In this document: one piece after another, positions 58,373 through 64,000 of the stretch
Numbering within the stretch: position 1 is the stretch's first letter
How the letters are laid out: each line of letters begins with the position of its first letter
Assembly (NCBI GenBank): GCA_947561395.2
Contig: OX387187.1
Location: 28,005,829 to 28,069,828 of the forward strand
DNA length: 64,000 nt
Direction: 5' to 3'
From: Buxus sempervirens
Lineage: Eukaryota > Streptophyta > Magnoliopsida > Buxales > Buxaceae
The notes under the pieces: model-generated
The model's input: the letters and a program-made list of their open reading frames with translations, nothing else
Told to the model about the DNA's origin: nothing
Databases searched by the model: none
Position numbers and translations under genes: made by a program

Positions 58373-59609
58373 ATGCCTCGAACAAAGAATTCTAGCATGT
58401 GCCATAAGAGGAGAAGGGATAGGACTCTTGCACCTGCAAGTCCCTCATTATCTTCCGGCTCTCATTACAGCCCTTCTAAGACAGAGGAACCCAATCCCTC
58501 TCAGTCTACCATCCACAGGGAGCCTTATTCTCTTGATAATTCATCGTCTGCACCTTCTGAAGCCGAGCAGATTCGGCAGCGACCCTTGATTGTTGAGAAA
58601 CCGGTTGTTAAATCATGTTTAGCACCATATGGTATTGTACAGATTCTGGAAGCTTTTGGTTGGTCCGGCATTCTAGATTGGGGGGATGCTGCCAACTCCT
58701 CGACTGTTGCTCAACTTTACGTCGGATCCCGTAACTTGTCCACCCCTCCTTTTCGTGAGCCTGCATTTGAGATCAAAGTGGCAGACTCTACCTATACTAT
58801 CACACCTGACTTGATAAGTGATCTAATGGGTATACCTAGATCAGAGGTCCGTTTCCTGAACCCACCAACGCAAGAGGAACTTGCTGAGGCCACTCAATGT
58901 CTGTGTGGGATTGATGCACCATGGAAAAAGACTGTGCTTCAAGCTAATCAGCTCTTCCCTATGTATAGAATACTCCATCTCATCTTCACATTCAATGTCT
59001 ATCCTAGGTGCGGTAATAAGTTCGAGCTGACCAAGGCCATGGTCTTCCTTCTCTACCGTCTCATTACTCGGACGCGCCTTTGTCTGCCCACATTCATTTG
59101 CAGACATATATGTCAAGTTGTCCATTCATCTGGTCACAGAGTCCTTCCGTTTGCCTATCTTATGACCAGGATTGGGATGAGGTTTGGTTTACGTGGACCT
59201 CCTGATTCCATGGTTATTTCAAGACATTTTTCACAGATGAATCTAAATCAAATGCAACTTGCACCTTTGCACCACCACTGTCACGCGGCTCAGAGATCCG
59301 GAGAATCAATGGCGCACCAACAGCAGCCACAACAAAGAGAGGAAGCAGAGCCAGCACAACCTTCGTCATCACATCCTCGTCCACCCACTTCTCAACCCAG
59401 CTCTTTCAAGACATATTCACGACGTGGACCATCGTTAGAAGCCTTTCGTAGGCTTAGCCAAGACGTTGGAGAGATTCGAGAGGATTTTGGCAGTCTACGA
59501 TGATTTTGGAATGTTTCAGGAATCTATCACTCATGAAGTTGGTGGACTAAAGAAGCTGGTCAAGAAAGCCGTGAAGATAGTGACTCATCTCTTCACTTGC
59601 TCCAGTTAG
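58373..59609 (+). CDS. 'Putative plant transposon protein' (PF20167-like) gene B
   Basis: ATG at 58373 (MPRTKNSS); the frame is also open upstream, but without an ATG. A basic, Ser-rich leader is followed by a domain with the same plan as gene A: VQILEAFGWSGILDW, VAQLYVGSRNL, ITPDLISDLMGIPR, then FELTKAMVFLLYRLITRTRLCLPTFI. Gln/Pro/Ser-rich spacer and a C-terminal coiled region follow (FRRLSQDVGEIREDFGSLR). The main frame stops at 59501-59503. One base earlier is evidently lost, because the other frame continues the coil (FGMFQESITHEVGGLKKLV) to a TAG at 59607-59609. Function unknown; it may act in transposition or bind element DNA or RNA. Confidence 0.65.
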
Positions 59610-60483
59610 CAGACTCCATCCCTCCCACCACTTCCCGGGTCTGATGACGATGACATTGCACCGTAGTGTGCTGATTTTAGACGTACTTCTATGTTTTGGA
59701 TATAAATGTATTTATCTCAACGCAACTCAGATGTATAGAATATACTCATTTCACATAGTAAAAGTATTCGTAATTACAGCATCATAATCCTCTGTTGTTT
59801 CCATTTGATATAACTTTGTCCATCAATCTACTCCGAATCAGTTCCTTCTTTGAAAAGATGATTGGCGGTACATACACATCCTTGTACAATTAGAAAAAAT
59901 GAACACTTACATTGCACTACAAAAACAATATAATTACAGGACTAACACTGTCATCACATTCAATATACACAATTCACTCCCCCTTTTTTGTCGTACCAAT
60001 ATACAAAAGAATCACAAATCTCCGGGGAAATGACTTAAATCTCCTTCTTGACGATATAAGCTCCCATCTCCACTATAAACTCCTGGAGATCTCCCTACAG
60101 TAGAGTTTGAACAGGAGCCAAATTGATTCTGGCCAACAGTATTGCTTGAGTTGGATTCTTGGAATATGTTTGGACTCATTGATTCCTGTCATTAATGGAA
60201 TGTCATTGCAAAGCATTGAAATTCTTCACAAAGTATTGAAGAGTAGGATCTTCTAGAAAATATACCCGCAGTAGCTGTGTGTAAGTACCAGGTTGTTGGA
60301 ATGGAGACAAAATTGCATATTCAGCCATAGGATATGTTCTCGATTGCATTCCCGTCACCACTCCATCTGTTCGAAACTGATGAGAGGCCTATGGAATAGA
60401 TAAAATTCATAAAAATTCAGAAAATCACCCATAAAACCATAAACATGAAATGATAAAACAAATACATTAGTATGAGGTAAGTA
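59610..60483. other. Spacer, nothing recognised apart from 3' flanks
   Basis: Convergent 3' flanks of gene B (+) and the transposase (-). A piece at 60,110-60,380 may be a further C-terminal exon of the transposase (its reverse strand has open stretches), but this is not convincing. Confidence 0.4.
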
Positions 60484-62749
60484 TTATACCATTGTCTCAC
60501 TCCATCCAGAGCTTTGACTTGCATATTGTGTTTGTGGTGGAGTTTGAGTCTGAATTGTATTTGCCGTTTGAGTTGGTATGTCATGGTTCCGCTTCCTCTT
60601 TGGAGCTCTTTCTGAAAAATGTTTTGGTCGACGTCCACTACGACCTCGACCCAGCTTCCTCTTCAATCCAACAACGGTGATTTGAATATTTTCAGATAAA
60701 TTCTCTCCTTCATTCCCATCCACTGTGCTCGGAGGCTTGTTCTTCAGCACATTTCCAACTTCGGTCATTAAAATGGCCAGCCCATTCGCAGCACATTCAT
60801 ATGCCTCGAAAGTTTCGGCAGCAATTGCTGATAATTTAATGGCATTATGGCAAAGTTCTTTGTACCGTTTAACCATGGACAGCTTTGCCACTTCCTCATC
60901 TGACATACGACTATAACTTGGGCTGCAACCCTTTGCATCATTTGTCCACTACTTTAATATGTATTGACTTAGGATCCTCTTAATATTTCGCATGTCAAGT
61001 ACTTTGAGTGCATGGCTACACAAAATCCCAACAAATTCAAACTTACGGCAACTGCATTTCAACATATCATCCTCAGTGTTAACTGTAACAACATGCCCTC
61101 GAAGATTATCAAATAAGCTAACTTTATAGATTTTGGATGTCTCAGTATGTGAAGTCTCATTAACAACAAGATTTTGAGCTTTTGCATATTCCGATTGAAA
61201 AATCTCAAATAGCTTCGGTGTGTATACCTCCCTTGCATGCTTTAATATGATGATTTCCGCCATCATTCTTGGAATACGCTGGCTCATATTATAATTGTCT
61301 TCCTGTTCCTTGTAACGGATATCATCCAAAAGCCTTGAAAAATGCTGGAAAAAACACGAGACGTCCATGTTGTACTTCGTGTATTTCTTTAACCGGCTGT
61401 TGAAGCTTTCACTCAGTTGGGTGCTCTTCATGTCAGCAAAAAATGTAGTTCTTCCATATACAAGGGCCCATTTCTCCTTTATCTTAAATATGCCCTTCAG
61501 CCACTCATTGTCTTGGAGATCGTATTTTTGAATCATTGCATCCCACGCTTCCAAGAACTCAGCCTCTTCCTCGTAATCATATATACACCGATTGAAATCA
61601 GATGAAAAGGACGTGCTCATTTGGAATACGTGACCGAGATGCTTCAATGAATTTTGGTGCAAAATGCCATACACATAATCGATGATAGGTGTTCGGCAAA
61701 ACAAAAGCAATTGCAGCTGACATAGCTGCATCTTGGTCTGTCAAGATGGTAACTGGCCTTTTCCCATTCGTTGCCTTTATAAATGTTTCAAACAACCAAA
61801 AAAAGGATGCCTTCGTCTCATCATAAAGCATTGCGGCTCCGAACACCACCATTCGTCTGTGATGGTTGACTCCAACCAATGGTGCAAATGGCCTTTGAGC
61901 TTCGTTTGTCCTATAAGTTGTATCAAAACAAATGACATCTCCAAAATTATTGTAGTCTTTTTGCATCTTCCGATCAGCCCAGAAAAAGTTTGTTATTTCA
62001 TTGTTCTCATCAACTTGTACAGCATAAAAGAAAGACGAATCGACAATCAGTTGTCCTTAAAAATAAATTAATAACCTTGATTCGTCTCCTACTTTCATTG
62101 CTCTCCGTCTGTCACACATCTGGTTCTTATGGTCAATAGGTAGGAAGCCCAAATTCTCTCTTCCGCCGGCTTCTCTACCCATGAACTCAAAAGCATGCTT
62201 TGGTCGTATGCCACTACTTTCTGCTAATACAATTTCTGCTAATTGCGCCTCTGTAACTTTCCTCTGTGAAGGTAGCATGTGGGCCTTACTTAGGGTAACA
62301 ACCTCATGATTATGCTCGTCCTCAAAGCTCACTACAAAATACATGTCATTGTCTTGAGCTTTCACACTCATGTGTGCCAAACAACCCGTACGTGTTTCCT
62401 TTCTAGCGTTCTTCACATCTTTATCTCGTTTGTCTGTTCCCTTCTTCCCTTCTTTATAGCAACAAAACTTCCTACACAACTCCTTACCATCTTTCTGACT
62501 TTTCCATCTCGTACTCTTTCGAATACTGAAGCCCTTCTGTGCTGCACAAGCATTGTAAAATCTATACGCTTCATCGATAGATGGGAACTCCATTCCCATG
62601 GATGGCCTAAAATTTTGAGTATGCCCTTCACCGTCATCGAACCTTAGTGCTCTTACAACTCTAGGCACTGTATTTATATCCGCTATATCATCACTGACCT
62701 CATCTCCACTTAATTTCTCACTTCCACTTGTAGAAATGACTTGTTCCAT
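60484..62749 (-). pseudogene. FAR1/FHY3-type MULE transposase, broken
   Basis: ATG at 62749. Order: FAR1-type DNA-binding zinc region (FPSIDEAYRFYNACAAQKGFSIRK, CLAHMSV, HNHEVV); MULE transposase core (DVICFDTTYRTN with the first Asp, PVTILTDQDAAM with the second, YHRLCVWH); SWIM zinc finger (LKCSCRKFEFVGILCSHALKVL); C-terminal region with RGRSGRRPKHFSERAPKRKRN, a possible nuclear signal. Lesions: TAA at about 62055 before DSSFFYAVQVDENNEI; a one-base shift at about 61660 just after CVWH; TAG at 60946-60948 in the segment after the SWIM finger. At least three lesions make it inactive. A working FAR1-MULE transposase cuts and joins element ends in the nucleus; family members were domesticated as FHY3/FAR1 light regulators. 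Linkage suggests it once mobilised the surrounding element. Confidence 0.88.
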
Positions 62750-64000
62750 TTGTCCCTACAACATAAAACAGATATTCCACTTAGAATATCATACTAATAA
62801 CAATATATAGTACCCATGAACATCATAGGGTAACCATTCTCTTCAACCATGTGCCAAGTTGGTGTATTTTGAGGGCTTATTACAAAACTTGAGTACGTCG
62901 GAATAATTTCTTAGTACCTAGACACATGGTACCTACGAATTATTTTTACGGTACGCCAAGGGTACGAAGGTGGTACATAAGTTTTGGAACTTCTTCAATC
63001 CCATAGGTTTGGTTAAAATAAGATAGAATATACTGGCAAAAAATAAAGTCAAAAAAAAGACAAACATGTCTGCGTGATTAGCCCAGAGATTAATCGTGAG
63101 ATCCGCGATTAGAATTTTAAGACACAAATTTTCCACGATTAGCATCCACGACTAATCGCCCAGTCGAGATTAGGTCTCGCGATTAATCTCAAGATTAATC
63201 GCGACTTTCTCGATTAACTTTCCAGAGAACATGAAGTCTCTGTTTCATCACGATTAAATCCCAGGATTAATCGGTGCTAGGCGATTTGGGATACTTACGA
63301 AAATTTCTTGGGTACCTATGCCTTATTTTGGGGATACCTAACGATTAATTGGGGGTACCTAGGGCATTATTGGCAGTTTTTTGGTGGGTACCTACAGGTT
63401 CTTATAGTGTGTACGTAAGGCTTAATTGTGGTGAACCTCACATTTATTCGGTGGGTACCTAAGGCTTGTTCGGGAGTGGTAATGGCTTATTTGACAGCTG
63501 TTTATTTTTGGGCGCACCTAAGGTTATTTTGGAGGTGCTTCATTGTTCATTTCGGGGGTACTGAATTCTTATTTGACTAGCCTTTTTGTGTGGGTAATGA
63601 GTGCTTAATGGGGTTACCCAAGGCTTATTTGGGAGCGTTTTTTTTACAGGTACCTAAGGGTTGTCTTCGGGTGTACTTATGGCTAAATATGCGTGTACTT
63701 GAAGATTAACGTGTACCTTAGGCTTAATTGGGGCTACCTACGACTTAAGTACACCCAACATGCGGCTTACTTCGGTAGGTACCTATTACTTAATTGGTTG
63801 AATCGTAATTACAAATTTATTATCTTCCTTTACTTCTGATTTTTTTTTAGTACTCCAGGTGTATCATTGAGGATACCACATGGTACCCTGTCGATGTGTG
63901 GCGGCGCGGCATTGTTCGCCCTACCATCATTTGAATTTATTTAAGGTTCCACCATCTTCGGGGGTTGAAATTAATGGAAAAAGCCAAAAATCTGTTTATG
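62750..64000. repeat. GGTACC cassette 8 with ATTAATCGC core, running to the window end
   Basis: Left arm 62870-62985 (AGTACCTAGACACATGGTACC-like), core 63075-63290 (GATTAATCGTGAG, CGATTAGCATCC, CGCGATTAATCTC), right arm 63295-63790 (GGGTACCTAAGGCTTATTTGGG units). It mirrors cassette 1 at the other end, with the same ATTAATCGC core rather than the CGCGCG core of the middle cassettes. At 63851-63930 a T-tract and AG precede an open stretch (YSRCIIEDTTWYPVDVWRR) that may be an exon, unidentified. Confidence 0.75.

Overview
The window looks like nuclear DNA of a flowering plant (dicot or early-diverging angiosperm; species not determinable). The evidence is the gene families and the transposon landscape: two-domain B3 (REM-type) genes with short GT-AG introns, a Ty1/copia polyprotein, a plant L1-type LINE, several multi-kilobase LTRs, PIF/Harbinger elements with TTA target duplications, a FAR1-type MULE transposase and a Ulp1-like (C48) protease gene. 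Almost every base is transposon-derived. No rRNA, tRNA gene or CRISPR array was recognised. There is one 200-N assembly gap.

Layout. 1-3463: 3' part of a copia element whose LTR ends inside a B3 gene. 3464-5714 (-): a four-exon, two-B3-domain gene cut at its C-terminus by that LTR, with a SINE (exact 14-bp target duplication) in intron 2. 5799-6112: tandem duplication. 6563-12269: a 5'-truncated LINE split by a giant solo LTR (7414-10939). 13868-17533: LTR-like and minisatellite DNA. 17539-20867 and 21230-27187: two more solo LTRs of the same giant family, each with a perfect 5-bp target duplication. The second carries a nested PIF/Harbinger element (25024-27136) that holds a captured fragment of a small multidrug-export-like gene. 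27193-31231: GGTACC-centred array and further LTR-like DNA. 35565-39109: an AT-rich PIF/Harbinger element containing a different solo LTR (36170-38264). 40198-41648: a second, truncated B3 copy, a segmental duplicate of the first.

41649-64000 looks like one very large composite element, or a tight cluster. At its left edge the B3 duplicate stops abruptly. Inside are a Ulp1-like gene (+, split in an intron by a fourth giant solo LTR at 45014-48369), two related 'plant transposon protein' genes in opposite orientation (51156-52795 - and 58373-59609 +), and a broken FAR1/MULE transposase (60484-62749 -). Between the genes lie repeated cassettes: GGTACC-centred repeats in opposing orientation around a core rich in CGCGCG or ATTAATCGC motifs, plus 3.4 kb of ACATGTGTAC-type satellite folded into large inverted and direct duplications. 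This is the part most likely to be undescribed.

How the pieces relate. The B3 duplicates give a time line: the SINE and copia insertion are absent from copy 2, and the composite element cut copy 2. The four giant LTR copies share a design: an array of ~115-bp units near the LTR start, a hairpin just upstream of a TATA box, a second hairpin set ~1.2-1.6 kb downstream, and a TGGCGACTCC motif close to the end. The hairpin sequences differ between copies while the stems are kept.
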